NCBI GenBank assembly: GCA_961205875.1
Contig: OY540815.1
Span: 20,397,638-20,461,637, forward strand
Direction of reading: 5' to 3'
From: Sialis fuliginosa
Lineage: Eukaryota > Arthropoda > Insecta > Megaloptera > Sialidae
Length of the DNA stretch: 64,000 nucleotides
Below, in pieces: positions 23,191 through 33,850 of this stretch. Position 1 is the first letter of the stretch. Every line of letters starts with the position of its first letter. Below the pieces are notes generated by a model. The model was not told the DNA's origin, made no database searches, and saw only the letters and a list, made by a program, of their open reading frames with translations. Made by a program: the position numbers and the translations under genes.

Positions 23191-23516
23191 GTTAAACCTG
23201 TGACACGAAAAATAAGTGTCTTTGATTTTTATAAAATCATTTATATTAAGTTTCCAAAAATCGAATTGAAGAAAAAAGTTTGATATTTAAAAGTAAGTCT
23301 TTAGATTAAGTAAAAAAAAATATCACGACCCTTGAAGGCTCTAAAAATTAAAAGCCTCAGTTTTCTTATTTTGACATTTTAACTTTTTTATACATACATG
23401 AAATGTACTGTATAATAAAGTATAGTGGTCATCTCAATGACGTTTTTGTGTTTGTGTGTGTCTGTCTTCGTGTGCGACCACTCTACAGCCAAAACGGCGC
23501 GACTTACACTTCTTAC
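23191..23516. other. Interval between direct repeat and family C
   Basis: A/T-rich DNA followed at 23440-23515 by a TGTG-rich tract and a GCGACC..GGCGCGAC patch that directly precedes family C and could be part of the same element in this copy. Confidence 0.35.
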
Positions 23517-23838
23517 GTTCACTTTCAGACGATAAAAGTTACAAAATTTCGAATATTTCCAAAACCCCTAATCCGATTAGCACCAAAATCGACAGGTTTG
23601 AAGCACTCACTGAGACAAACATTTTCTCCAAAAATAATTCAGATCGGTGCATTTTTACAGTAATTATCGTGAACGAAAGAAAATTCTACATCCAGACGCA
23701 CGCACAGCCGCCATGCGGAAATCAGCTTTTCTTTACGTTTTGAAGGTAGTACAATCAAAATCTGCTCTTATCTCGGACACGATTTTTCGACGGTATTACA
23801 ATACTTCCATTTCTTTCAGAATATGGAAGTAAAAACAT
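23517..23838 (+). repeat. Family C interspersed repeat, copy 3
   Basis: It aligns throughout with 389-719 and partly with 12118-12263. It ends with the conserved hairpin ACTTCCAT..ATGGAAGT (about 23806-23833). Three overlapping open frames exist here, but none is kept in the other copies. It lies between the two 107-bp direct repeats, so the whole 23084-23970 block may be one mobile unit. Confidence 0.7.
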
Positions 23839-23863
23839 TGTTATCAAAATTGATCTTACCTTG

Positions 23864-23970
23864 TACTGGAGGCGACGCAGCTTGCAACCGTCCTAGCAAC
23901 ACTGCTAGAAGTATCGACCAATTAATCACAAATTTCAGCAATTTACAAGCAGCCATTGTCACTTGTTATT
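23864..23970 (+). repeat. Direct repeat flanking family C, right member
   Basis: This is the second copy of the block at 23084-23190, starting TACTGGAGGCGACGCAG. It is less A/T-rich than the left copy, as if less eroded. Confidence 0.7.
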
Positions 23971-25305
23971 TTCATAACACACTTAATTCCACTTTCACAG
24001 ACTATTTTTTCTCTCTCTCTTGCAGGTATCTTCTACAAGACACACATTCGTCCTTGTCCCGTCGCGCATTCACTTTATTTTAATTAATTTCTTATGAACA
24101 TACACACGAACATGACTGTTGCAGCTTTTTAAGTGGCAATAATTAATTTTCAGTAGCTAACGTATTTTAATAAGCTGTTTTTAATGAAGATTATTTTTAA
24201 AAGAATTCAAGAGTACACATTTTTTCACGGCGTATTTTCACTGTAATAAATTGCTATTTTCGATGTCTGGTTGTACTTTCAGCGTTCGTTCTTTAATTTG
24301 CATGGTGATAATTATCTGTAAAAGAAAATATTACATTTTTATTCATGAATTTTATATATTAATAACACAGCTACACAAAAAAAGGTACAGACATTTTTCA
24401 GAGACTATTGTATTTTTATGTATTTTGAGGCGCTGAATCCGAATTTGGGGTCAACCAATTTATTTTGAAAACAACCTCAAAAACCTTACTTTTCGAAAAT
24501 AAAAATTAGTTTTTTCGGAGTTATTTTCAAAATAAATCAGATAAGGTGCTGTTTTGACCTCATAGAAATACAATTGTCTTCGAAAAAGTTCTTTGCCTTT
24601 TTTTGCGTGACTGTACACAGTAAAAATGTATATTGAAGCGCTATTAATATTTGACGTGTTTAAACTAATACTTACATTAATTTAATGACATATTAAACCT
24701 TTAAATAACTATTAAAAGATTTACTTAATAACTAAAAAAAATTGAAAAAAAAATGGCAATATTTTTAATGATTCAAATCTCTTCCTTTCATTGATTATTG
24801 CAAATTTAATTTTCATTAATATTCTTTAAAATTACCAATCATAAAACAAAACAAAATTTCAAAAAATGTATTTTTTGTTAAAGTACACAGGGTTAAAATC
24901 ATTTTTTTACAATTAACTGGTGCATAAAAAAAGATAAAATATCTGTATTAATACTTTACATGTTATACTTATCTTTATTTTACGACCAATTTTTAATGAT
25001 ATTCAACTAGATGGTGAACTGGTTTTTTCAAGAATATGTAATTGTATATTTTTCTACCTCGATAGAATTTATTCAAATATTAACTAGCGTTTCCACGCTG
25101 CGTGTTATTTTTATTTAACATCAGAGCCGATTCTTGGGTTTAAAGTTTTTAAACATAAATTATAGATAATATAAAATATAACATTAAATTAAAATTGTAG
25201 AGAATCTTTATATTTTAAGTACCATTAATTTTATTCTATCTTTTATTAGTTTGCCAGAAATATTATTTGGTAAAATTAGAAACACGTGCAATGTTCAATG
25301 TCAGT
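23971..25305. other. Unassigned stretch with a small hairpin
   Basis: A roughly 20-bp inverted repeat (24458-24478 against 24518-24537, core TTATTTTGAAAA) is the only structure noted. The remainder is homopolymer-rich A/T DNA with no protein-like frame. Confidence 0.35.
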
Positions 25306-26947
25306 CAGTACCGGCTTTAGGGGGGAGGGCGAACCAGAGCGACCGCTCGGGGCGCCAGACCAGGTGGGGCGGCGCACAATGGAGCATAAGTCACTCTTTT
25401 GGTAATTTTTGAGTAAACTTTTTTTTATCTTTAAATTTTTTGTCGATCACTTAAACCCGATTAAGCAAAAAATATAGCTAAATATAAATAATGTTAATTT
25501 GTAAAAAAAATTCGATTATTTGATAGCTGCTAACTAACAAATACTTTTTCAGCAACCCAGAAAACCTTTAATAAGGTATTAGATGAAAAACTAACTAATC
25601 AACTTATTTGTTGATTTATCAATTTTACGAGTAATTTGTTCATAATAGGGGAAGGAGGTCTCGACGGTCTTAGGGCATTTAATGGTCTTAAAGTTAATGT
25701 TGTAAGCTATATTTAAAAAAAAAATTGAGTCTGTAGGATCGCGCCAAGCTGAGATATGAACTATTCAACTTATTTGTTGATTTATCAATTTTAATTTGTT
25801 CATAATAGAGGAAGGAGGTCTCGACGGTCTTAGGGCATTTGATAGTCTTAAAGTTAATGATGTAAGCTATATTTAAAAAAAAAGTTTGAGTCTGTAGGAT
25901 CGCGCCAAGCTGAGATATGAATTATTCAACTTATTTGTTAATTTATCAATTTTAATTGACATTTTCGGTGATTTTTCAACATTTTTTTAGGGGGAGAGGG
26001 CGTATTACGTATATAAGAAAGTACCATGGTATCCTTTTTATACTCTGTTTTATATTATTTATGTACTACCTATACATAAGAGAGCACAGTGGCTAGGAAC
26101 AATAAAACGTTTTAGATGTATAATGATTAAATTCTACGAAAGGTTATTTAAATTTTACGACAGCGCAGTACGGCGTATTTCTAATATATACAACAAGTGT
26201 TAGATATTGCATTTAACTTTGACGACTACTCCAATGGAAGACTAAGTTCAATATTTAACTTGTTTCTGTTTCACGTTTTGTTGTGTATACTCAACCATAA
26301 AGATTCAACTGCTTCCTTAATTTAGATTCATTAAAACTCGTTTTATTAACTAAGAAACTACCACTTGGTTTAAATTCTTCTTATTGTCATTTTTGTAATG
26401 CAAAGTATCCTTATAATTATTTATTTAAAGAGTAATTTGGTTTTAAAATTTTAAAATTATTATTTTATATATACAGAGTGTCCCGTAAACATACCTAATT
26501 AACTTTCAGGAGTTATCAAGGATATTAAAACAATCGCTTTTTGTTAATAAACTAATATCTGCAAGCTAAAAAAAATCGATTATTTGATAGCTGCTAACAA
26601 ATACTTATTCAGCAACCCAGAAAACCTTTAATAAGGTATTAGCTGAGATACTAACTAATCAACTTATTTGTTGATTTATCAATTTTAATTTGTTCATAAT
26701 AGGGGAAGGAAATCTCGATGGTCTTAGGGCATTTGATAGTCTTAAAGTTAATGATGTAAGCTATATTTAAAAAAAAACGTTTGAGTCTGTAGGATCGCAC
26801 CAAGCTGAGATATGAATTATTCAACTTATTTGTTAATTTATCAATTTTAATTGACATTTTCGGTGATTTTTTAACATTTTTTTAGGGGGAGAGAGGGCGA
26901 AAAAATAAATCTCGCCCAGGACGCCAGATTTGCTAAGGCCGGTACTG
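25306..26947 (+). mobile_element. hAT-type non-autonomous element with internal repeats
   Basis: The termini CAGTACCGGCTTTAG and CTAAGGCCGGTACTG are inverted repeats with a CAG..CTG form typical of hAT elements. The left subterminal region is very G+C-rich (GCGACCGCTCGGGGCGCC). Inside are tandem units of about 161-166 bp starting near 25601, 25767 and 25928, then an unrelated interval at about 26004-26566, then a second copy of the internal sequence from 26567 leading to the right end. No transposase frame is present, and the 8-bp flanks do not match, so either the target duplication has decayed or the two ends derive from different copies. Related pieces lie at 5650, 34561 and 57323. Confidence 0.7.
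25601..25990 (+). repeat. Tandem 161-166-bp units inside the hAT-type element
   Basis: Each unit runs AACTTATTTGTTGATTTATC, GGGGAAGGAGGTCTCGA, GGGCATTT, AAGCTATATTTAAAA, GGATCGCGCCAAGCTGAGAT. Two complete units and part of a third are present, and one more follows the interruption at 26657-26900. The fragment at 57323-57566 also contains more than one unit, so the array predates at least some transpositions. Confidence 0.7.
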
Positions 26948-27688
26948 CATATCACGTTATGAAAACATTAATCAATAATTTACATGCGTATAGTTTAATA
27001 TAGCGTTAAAAATACCAGTATATTAAAATATTATATTTATCGATACATAATAACTCTTTTTTTATCGAACTGCATTTAGCCGTATCGCAAAAACGGTCCA
27101 TTTCTCACTGAACTAGCGACATCATCACTAGTTTATCAGAACCCAGTCACCCAGAATAAAAAATAGCCCGATGCAAAAGCAAAATGTGACAGCTATGTCG
27201 ATAACTTTGAAAAGGGTAACTCAGTTCAATATAAAGTGTAAAATTACACTTTACTATCGCTGTATAATGTATTTAAAAATATAACAAGATCAAGGTAATG
27301 ACAAATTGCGATGTGCACTTTCAATGATAATAAATGATCGAGTTCCTCAATCATTATACGAAAGATTGAATCGATAGGCACTTGAATATTATTACATAGA
27401 AATCATCTAATGTGATTTTATTTTTACCTGCTTGTATTCATAAACAAATTGTATACATATAAAAATATAAAGGAAAGTTTTTGTAACTATTTACCTTCTA
27501 TTTGCTTTCGGAAAAAGGACCACTAAACCGATTTAAATGAATGAGGTTTTTTTTTTAAATTCGGTATTTTCTCGAGAAGGTTGGACCGCCAAAAAATGTC
27601 CTTTTTTTGTCAATTTTATTCTGACAATAGTATGATAGACTTACTTATGGTAGAGTCGCATACAGAAGTGGTCGACCAGTTTTCATTT
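26948..27688. other. Unassigned stretch
   Basis: Non-coding DNA; no repeats shared with the window were seen. Confidence 0.4.
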
Positions 27689-28074
27689 AATATTTAAATC
27701 ATTTCTTCATGTACCAAACAAAGACAGAAATTTTGAAACTCATTTACTAGATAAAAAAAGTACTCTTCGTTTATAGTATTCATATATATTTGTGCGATTA
27801 AATTATTATGTAATCCATTGAAAAATTGTGTAAGTAAATTTTTGCGGCATGAAATATTTCATATTCTGAATTTTAGTATTTAAATATGTTAAACTTGATA
27901 TAAAATTAATTAATGAAATGGACGTATTTTTGGGTTTTTATTCAAAATGATGTAACTATATAAGCTTTGCCCTAGAAAAAGATAACCGATGATGTTTGTT
28001 TTAATATTTTTGAATCTGTTGTAAGCCAGTCTAACCGTTAGGGTGGCAGACGACTTCTGAAGCCCATAGTACAT
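27689..28074 (+). repeat. Family E repeat, copy 1
   Basis: It aligns with 29563-29655 plus 31030-31239 and with the inverse of 44425-44856. Landmarks are TATTTAAATCATTTCT at the start, TCATATATATTTGTGCG, GAAAAAGATAACCGATGATG and GGTGGCAGACGACTTCTGAAG near the end. It shows the uninterrupted form of the site where FB1 sits in copy 2. Confidence 0.75.
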
Positions 28075-28104
28075 ATTGCAGCAATCATGAATATAAACGT
28101 AATG

Positions 28105-28222
28105 GAATCTCTTTCTAGTTACTTCTTTCTCACTTCCTTACACGCTTAAAAAATGACATTCTTTTAATTTCTGGTACATTCCACCAGAAATTCCATGAAT
28201 CAACCAATCAAAACTCGTTGTT
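28105..28222 (+). repeat. Family F repeat, copy 2
   Basis: It matches 7559-7680 of the first copy, including CTTTCTCACTT, CACGCTTAAAAAATGACATT and CCATGAATCAACCAATCAAA. Only one arm of the inverted repeat seen in copy 1 is present. Confidence 0.7.
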
Positions 28223-29562
28223 TTAATGGTCATTTTTTATATTTGCTAAAAATAACACGCAATGATCTTTATAAAACGCCGATTTTGGTAAAAATGGTGA
28301 CGCTATCGAAACTATTACTGTAGTACTCTAATCAGTACCATCTGAATTTGAGATGTGCATTGTAATTAATTCAATCATAATCAAGCACAGCATTTTAATG
28401 TCCCAACCGACACCAATCTCCCTTTCACCGGCAAAACATAATATTAAATTTAAATTCTCATTTTATTGTTCCACCTCTAACTAAAACAACGACACGAATT
28501 ATTGCAAACCATCTCTGTAATATTAACCTAAAGTCAACACAGCATAAATTCCAGCATTAAAAACGTACGTTTCGGTTAATTAGTGTTTCTCTTGCACCAA
28601 GGGTGCGAGCATTACACCCAATGTGGTTGCGCTCTGCTCTGACGCTATGTTTATGTTTGTTTTTGTGTTGATTCCAACGAATATAGACGTAAATAAGTTA
28701 CTCAGTTACCAATGTGGATAAATCCACTTTTTATCGATTTGATAATTTTAGATTTACCAAAACAGTTCTGGGATCCTGGACATTTTTCTTCGGTATTTAT
28801 AATTGGTATTAAGGTTGTTACCCTAGCACCCCTTTGTGAACTATCCGTTTTTTTTGATTTCGAAAATTTAATTTTTAATTTATATGCAGAAGACATGTAT
28901 GATTTTTTTGCTTTGTTAATAAAAAAACCGCAGTATATTTCGTATATACTTCGCCATAAAAAATTAAAAGGGGTGGACACTTGTAATGGGTTAAAAAATC
29001 ACTGAACTGAAATACAAACTTTAAGCTTGACTTCTAAATATAATTTGTACTTTCAATAGAGCCCTGTGCGATGAAACGTTGGTCAAAAGAATGACCAAAA
29101 ATGACGCGACCTTTACCCAGAAGTCAAGATCCACTGAACTGAAATGATTTGATAAAAGGAAAATGTTATTTGTCAAAGTTGACACAAGATGTATGCTTTA
29201 AAAATATACATTTTTGCGTTGTTCTAAATAATGACGCCAGAATCGAATACTTTATTTCCCATGTCACGCTACGCCCCTGATCTAAATACGTATGTATGTT
29301 TAACATTCTACATTCTAGAATATAGCTTTTAACTACTTGTATGTTTGTTTTATCTTCAACGACTCATTGAATTGATAGTAACCTACTGTATATATGTACA
29401 GTGGCGTCCTTTTAATGAAAAATAAAATTAATTAAAATTTCTCATTATTTTAACTGCTTGATAAAGCAGATCGCATGTACAGTCACCTGCATTAATGGTC
29501 TTGCAGTTTGTATTCATTTTCGTTTATCACAAACTTAGTAGGCTCCTCCCATTTGATTCTTA
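28223..29562. other. Unassigned stretch with overlapping antisense frames
   Basis: Open frames of 97 codons (+, 28712-29005) and 92 codons (-, 28702-28980) overlap on opposite strands, and neither has a recognisable domain. A DNA-transposon-like end (reverse complement CAGGGGCGTAGCGTGAC) lies near 29264-29280. Confidence 0.3.
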
Positions 29563-29655
29563 TAATATTTAAATCATTTCTCCATGTATCAAACAAAGAC
29601 AGATATTTTGAAATTCATTTGATAGATAAAGAACTCCTCTTCGTTTACAGTACTC
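29563..29655 (+). repeat. Family E repeat, copy 2, left part
   Basis: It matches 27689-27786 up to the TCATATAT site, where FB1 interrupts it. The sequence resumes at 31030. Confidence 0.75.
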
Positions 29656-31029
29656 ATATATGACGGATTCCACGGTCGATCAGACAGAGCGCTCGCGCTG
29701 GCTTTTTTTAATGTATCGCTACTTTTCTATCTCGCTGTGTCCAGCGCCCACGGGGCTACAAAAAAAATCTGCATACGCAATTGGATAGATTTTTGTCTGC
29801 TCTTTCTAATGGTGTCCTCATTTTTCCCGGAAAATGCATTTTTCACCGAGAAAATCGACTTCAAAGTTAAAGTGATTTATCGAAAAATATGTATCTTTCG
29901 AACCTGGCTTAAGTTATATCAATCGATAGATAATCTAATGATGAACATCTGTACGAAATTTCAGGATGGAGACTTTAACGGTTCAAAAGTTATTAACGAA
30001 TGTACATCGAAAAACGTGGTTTTGCGGCCGCGCGTGCTGCTACAAACAGCGCTACAACGCACGTAATGTTTAGATTTATAAGTATTTTGCATTTTTGCAT
30101 TCGTGCAGAGGCGTATTTACCATGGGGCCATGGGGGCCATGGCCTAGGGCGGCAGGTCGAGAGGGGCGGTAGATTTTTTTAGTTTAATATAGCACATTTA
30201 AAAAATTGCCGCTTTGGGCAAAAAAATTGTCGCCCTGGTCAAAAAAAATTGCCGCCCTGGTAAAAAAAATTGCCGCCCCTATACCATGGGAAAATATAAT
30301 ATATTTTTAACAGTCAAAATTCCTATATGAACTGAAAAGTGATAATTTTTTTTAGCAAATAATGGAAAATATAATCATATATTAAACATACTAGTATGTT
30401 TAATATATGATATAATGTACATAAAAAACTGATGGCCTTTTTTTTTAGTCACGATACTCATTTTTTGTTTCCCTATTATTTTTTTAAATGTGCTATATTA
30501 AACTAAAAAAATCTACCGCCCCTCTCGACCTGCCGCCCTAGGCCATGGCCCCCATGGCCCCATGGTAAATACGCCTCTGCACGAATGCAAAAATGCAAAA
30601 TACTTATAAATCTAAACATTACGTGCGTTGTAGCGCTGTTTGTAGCAGCACGCGCGGCCGCAAAACCACGTTTTTCGATGTACATTCGTTAATAACTTTT
30701 GAACCGTTAAAGTCTCCATCCTGAAATTTCGTACAGATGTTCATCATTAGATTATCTATCGATTGATATAACTTAAGCCAGGTTCTAAAGATACATATTT
30801 TTCGATAAATCGCTTTAACTTTGAAGTCGATTTTCTCGGTGAAAAATGCATTTTCCGGGAAAAATGAGGACACCATTAGAAAGAGCAGACAAAAATCTAT
30901 CCAATTGCGTATGCAGATTTTTTTTGTAGCCCCGTGGGCGCTGGACACAGCGAGATAGAAAAGTAGCGATACATTAAAAAAGGCCAGCGCGAGCGCTCTG
31001 TCTGATCGACCGTGGAATCCGTCATATAT
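29656..31029. mobile_element. FB1, 1.37-kb fold-back element with 550-bp near-identical arms
   Basis: The arms at 29656-30205 and 30480-31029 are exact-length inverted repeats; I found only about three mismatches between them. The ends are ATATATGACGGATTCC and its inverse. A 274-bp spacer holds four tandem TTGCCGCC-type units of about 21 bp and, at its centre, a perfect 36-bp palindrome. Identical 109-codon frames on each arm arise from the inverted repeat and show no domain. The element interrupts a family E copy; comparison with 27689-28074 and 44425-44856 gives the empty site. The duplication length is ambiguous because the target is an AT run. The near-identity implies recent insertion or arm homogenisation. 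Confidence 0.85.
30375..30410. repeat. Perfect 36-bp palindrome at the centre of the FB1 spacer
   Basis: The two 18-bp halves, TCATATATTAAACATACT and its exact inverse, meet without a loop between 30392 and 30393. It is a cruciform-prone sequence inside a larger inverted repeat. Confidence 0.9.
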
Positions 31030-31239
31030 TTGTGCAATTAAATTATTATATAATCTATTGAAAATTGTATACGTAAATTTTGTGGCAATAAATATTTGAT
31101 ATTCCGAATTTTAGTATTTAAATATATTAAACTTGATAGAAAAAGATAACCGATGATGTTTGTCTTTAAATTTGGAATCTGTTGTAAGCGATTCTAGCCT
31201 TTAGGGTGCCAGACGAGTTCTGCAGGCGACTGTACATAC
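31030..31239 (+). repeat. Family E repeat, copy 2, right part
   Basis: It continues the family E sequence after FB1 (TTTGTGCAATTAAATTATTA onward) through GATAACCGATGATG to GGTGCCAGACGAGTTCTGCAG. Confidence 0.75.
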
Positions 31240-31405
31240 AAAAATTTTATCTTATAAATTTTCTGAATACAAAGTAGCCTATGTCCTTCCTCAGGATGCA
31301 AGCTATTACCTTGCAAAATTTCATCACGATCGGTTTAGCCGTGAAAAGGTAACAAACAGACAGAGACACAGACACACTTTCACATTTATAATATTAGTAT
31401 AGATT
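31240..31405 (+). mobile_element. Arthropod retroposon-type 3' tail
   Basis: The sequence runs TAGCCTATGTCCTTCCTCAG, AAATTTCATCACGATCGGTT, GCCGTGAAAAGGTAACA, a CAGACAGAGA run, then TTATAATATTAGTATAGATT. This order is a familiar 3' tail of LINE-related retroposons in many insects (from memory; the family name is not certain). It may be the 3' part of family E or an older element next to it. Confidence 0.5.
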
Positions 31406-32111
31406 ATTTTATTTACATTAGGACGCTAGTGGCTGTTATACTCGTATATATTATGTTTGAGAATGCGAGTAAGGTTAAGAAAATAAAACGTTTATGTTAT
31501 TACAACTACGTTAATCAAGATCTCAAACAGAAATTGTTCAAATGAATAGCGCAATTTCACACCTAATGTTAGTTCGTATTCAGACTTTGTCAACTTTATC
31601 AAATATGTATACATACATACGAATATTTGTAATTAAAAGCTATCATATTAGTTAATTACGTTTTCAATTGAAAAAAAAACTGTAATGTTTTTTACATCTT
31701 TTTATTATATTTCATTAATACTTAGAATTTATACCTATGTATTATTGTATAATATATTAATTAATTTTTAAGCTAAATTAATAAATTTACGAGAAACAAT
31801 GCATAATTTTCAGTACAGTTTTTTAAATACAGTTGTTTTTAAATTCAGAAATATATTTCAACAATTTTTATTTTATTTTAATATCATTAAAAAGTTATTT
31901 TGCAAATTAAAAGATGGTAAACTGGAGTCACACAGACTCCACAATATTTTGTTTTTGACATAAATTTTTATCAAATATCTGCCACTGTAAATAATGATAA
32001 TCATCAAATTTTTATTAACAATAATGCCCAATATTAGGGACAAAACCAGAACACTTTTTCTGTAGTAGAGGACCTTACTAGCTTTATCGATTTATGTGGG
32101 TTTCATTTTTT
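31406..32111. other. A+T-rich DNA, nothing recognised
   Basis: Non-coding; no shared repeats were seen. Confidence 0.4.
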
Positions 32112-32768
32112 CAATTACTTCCTCACCATATTGAAGATACGAGAAACTTTGTGATCGTTTTAAGTGAGAAAAAAAATTGTTCTCGAATTAAAAAATGTTT
32201 ACTTGATCTTTCCATTTCAGGTCAAAACATACACTTTTCGTTCCGTGATTGTCTGTCTGTCTGTCCCCTGAATCCTTGTCATACGCATAACTCATGAACC
32301 ACTGAACCGATATTAATGAAACTTGGTTTGTTGGTTGGGTCTAACTCGAAGATTTATTTTTTGAAGATATCTCAAGAAAAACACATGCAAATTACACGTG
32401 AAAATTATATAGAATTACCACAACGTTTTTTTGTAAAATATTCCCTTACAAAGATTTATCTCAATTTGCTTTAAAAAACCGTCATTTGTTTTTTACAACC
32501 GCGATTTACTTTGATATCGATTTGAGGTTTTAAATGTCACATTTACGTTTGCATAGCAGAAAAAATTTGATTTAGATTAAAATTGGTAAAAAATTTAAAA
32601 TACATATACGAAAAAATAACCAGGCGCGTAATAAAAAAAATGTATAATTAATATTTTTTAATAAAATTGTATGAAAATTAAATGGTGAACCAATGGCAGG
32701 CAATTTATCTCTTTTTATTTAAATTGTTCAATAATAAACTACCTTTAATGAATTCAGCACGAAGATGT
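32112..32768 (+). repeat. Family B repeat, copy 1
   Basis: It begins near ACTTCCTCACCATATTGAAG and ends near TTCAGCACGAAGATGTT, aligning across its length with 54125-54778. It contains TCTGTCTGTCTGTCCCCTGA, ATCCTTGTCATACGCATAAC and GAACCACTGAACCGATATTA. The consensus ends are CTTCCTCG and its inverse, so short inverted termini are possible. No protein frame is kept among copies. The class is undetermined. Confidence 0.7.
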
Positions 32769-33040
32769 TTTTTTCTATTTCTGGCGTATACGATTTATTT
32801 AAATTTAATAACTGGATTCATGTAACCTACCCAGTCTACTAAATTTATGTCTATCATCCGAGGGTTAATAATCCAATTCGTTTGGTCAATATGTGCAAAA
32901 GCTTCATTTAAGAACGTCCTCTACGTAACAATATTTTTTATAAATATAAAAACCAAAACAAAATACGCAATATGATAAACATTAGCGATTTTTCAGTAGA
33001 CGGATTTTTTTTTAAATCATATGCATGACTAATCCTCTAC
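32769..33040. other. Unassigned interval
   Basis: Short non-coding interval, nothing recognised. Confidence 0.35.
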
Positions 33041-33245
33041 GCGATTTATTTTAATAAAAAAAACCTCCTTCCCACTCGTTCCTGCGGGCATGTCTTCCCA
33101 CAGATAACGTGGAGGGACAATGAATAATCCCTTGTGACCATTTTGTAAAATAGTATATCACCTCAGGTTTGACGTTTAATTTCGCTACGCGTGTTATATT
33201 GTAATGGTTGCGTGGAACATCTTCAGGGGTGTGCGGCAAGATTTA
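33041..33245 (-). repeat. Possible retroelement tail fragment
   Basis: On the reverse strand, GCCGCACACCCCTGAAGATG is followed by a CACGCAACC block and ACACGCGTAGCGAAATTAAA. The CCTGAAGA..CGAAA arrangement recalls sequences just after reverse-transcriptase genes in several retroelement groups. The region is richer in G+C than its flanks. There is no partner copy in the window and no RT motif. Confidence 0.2.
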
Positions 33246-33672
33246 TTATGGATTTAAACTTAAAAATATCCGATTTCGTTAATTCCCACGAGAAAACCAC
33301 CAGTTCTTCGTCACAGAGCACGATTAGTCTTTAAACAAGTTTTATCTTCAATAAATACTTACACAGTGAGTAGAATAGACCTTATACATTTTCAAAGATA
33401 ATTATATTTTGCGGAGGTCGTTACACGTTTTCTTATTAGTTTCTGTTAATGAATACAATGCATTATCTACAGAGCTTGAAGGCAATCCAGATTTTTAATT
33501 TACTCATTCTTTTTTTAATTTTCTTAATACATAGGGAATTTAATTTTCATATTCAAATATTTATTTATTTTTGTTAGAACAAACAGATTGCAAAAAAGTA
33601 GATTTCAGAATTTCTTGAAAAAGATTTATCAGATCTAATATTTTTATAGAGTTTTTATCAAATACCATCTTA
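33246..33672. other. Unassigned interval
   Basis: Non-coding A/T-rich DNA; nothing recognised. Confidence 0.35.
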
Positions 33673-33850
33673 TATGTATATATGTATACATATAATAAAA
33701 CAAAGACCCTCGCATTTGTTTGTTTCTGCACGATTTTCTCAGTCACTACTGAACGGATTTCATTCCAGTATCCAATATGTTTCACGAGGAAGGTTTAGGT
33801 GTATAATTTGTGGATATTAACCCCAGTAACACCGGGTCCAATGCGTATAG
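33673..33850 (+). mobile_element. Degenerate short Helitron-like element
   Basis: It matches the 3' half of the Helitron at 61491-62216: TGCACGATTTTCTCA, CTACTGAACGGATTTCATTC, GTTTAGGTGTATAATTTGTG, GATATT, then a decayed hairpin (CCCAG-TAACA-CCGGG) and CCAATGCG-TATAG in place of CCAATGCG-CTAG. A 22-bp direct repeat (TTTTTATCAAATA.CATCTTA) lies just outside it on both sides (33653 and 33865). Confidence 0.55.

Noticed and set aside
28702-29005. Sense and antisense frames of 92 and 97 codons as a gene
   Set aside because: They overlap on opposite strands, have no domain, and are driven by A/T bias; there are no splice or promoter signals.
29737-30948. Duplicate 109-codon frames (29737-30066 + and 30619-30948 -) as inverted paralogous genes
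   Set aside because: They fall entirely within the inverted arms of FB1, so identity is explained by the repeat. The translation has no recognisable domain.
33041-33245. Hammerhead-ribozyme core (CTGAAGA and GAAA on the reverse strand)
   Set aside because: The sequence between the two core motifs does not form the required stem, and no cleavage-site context was found.
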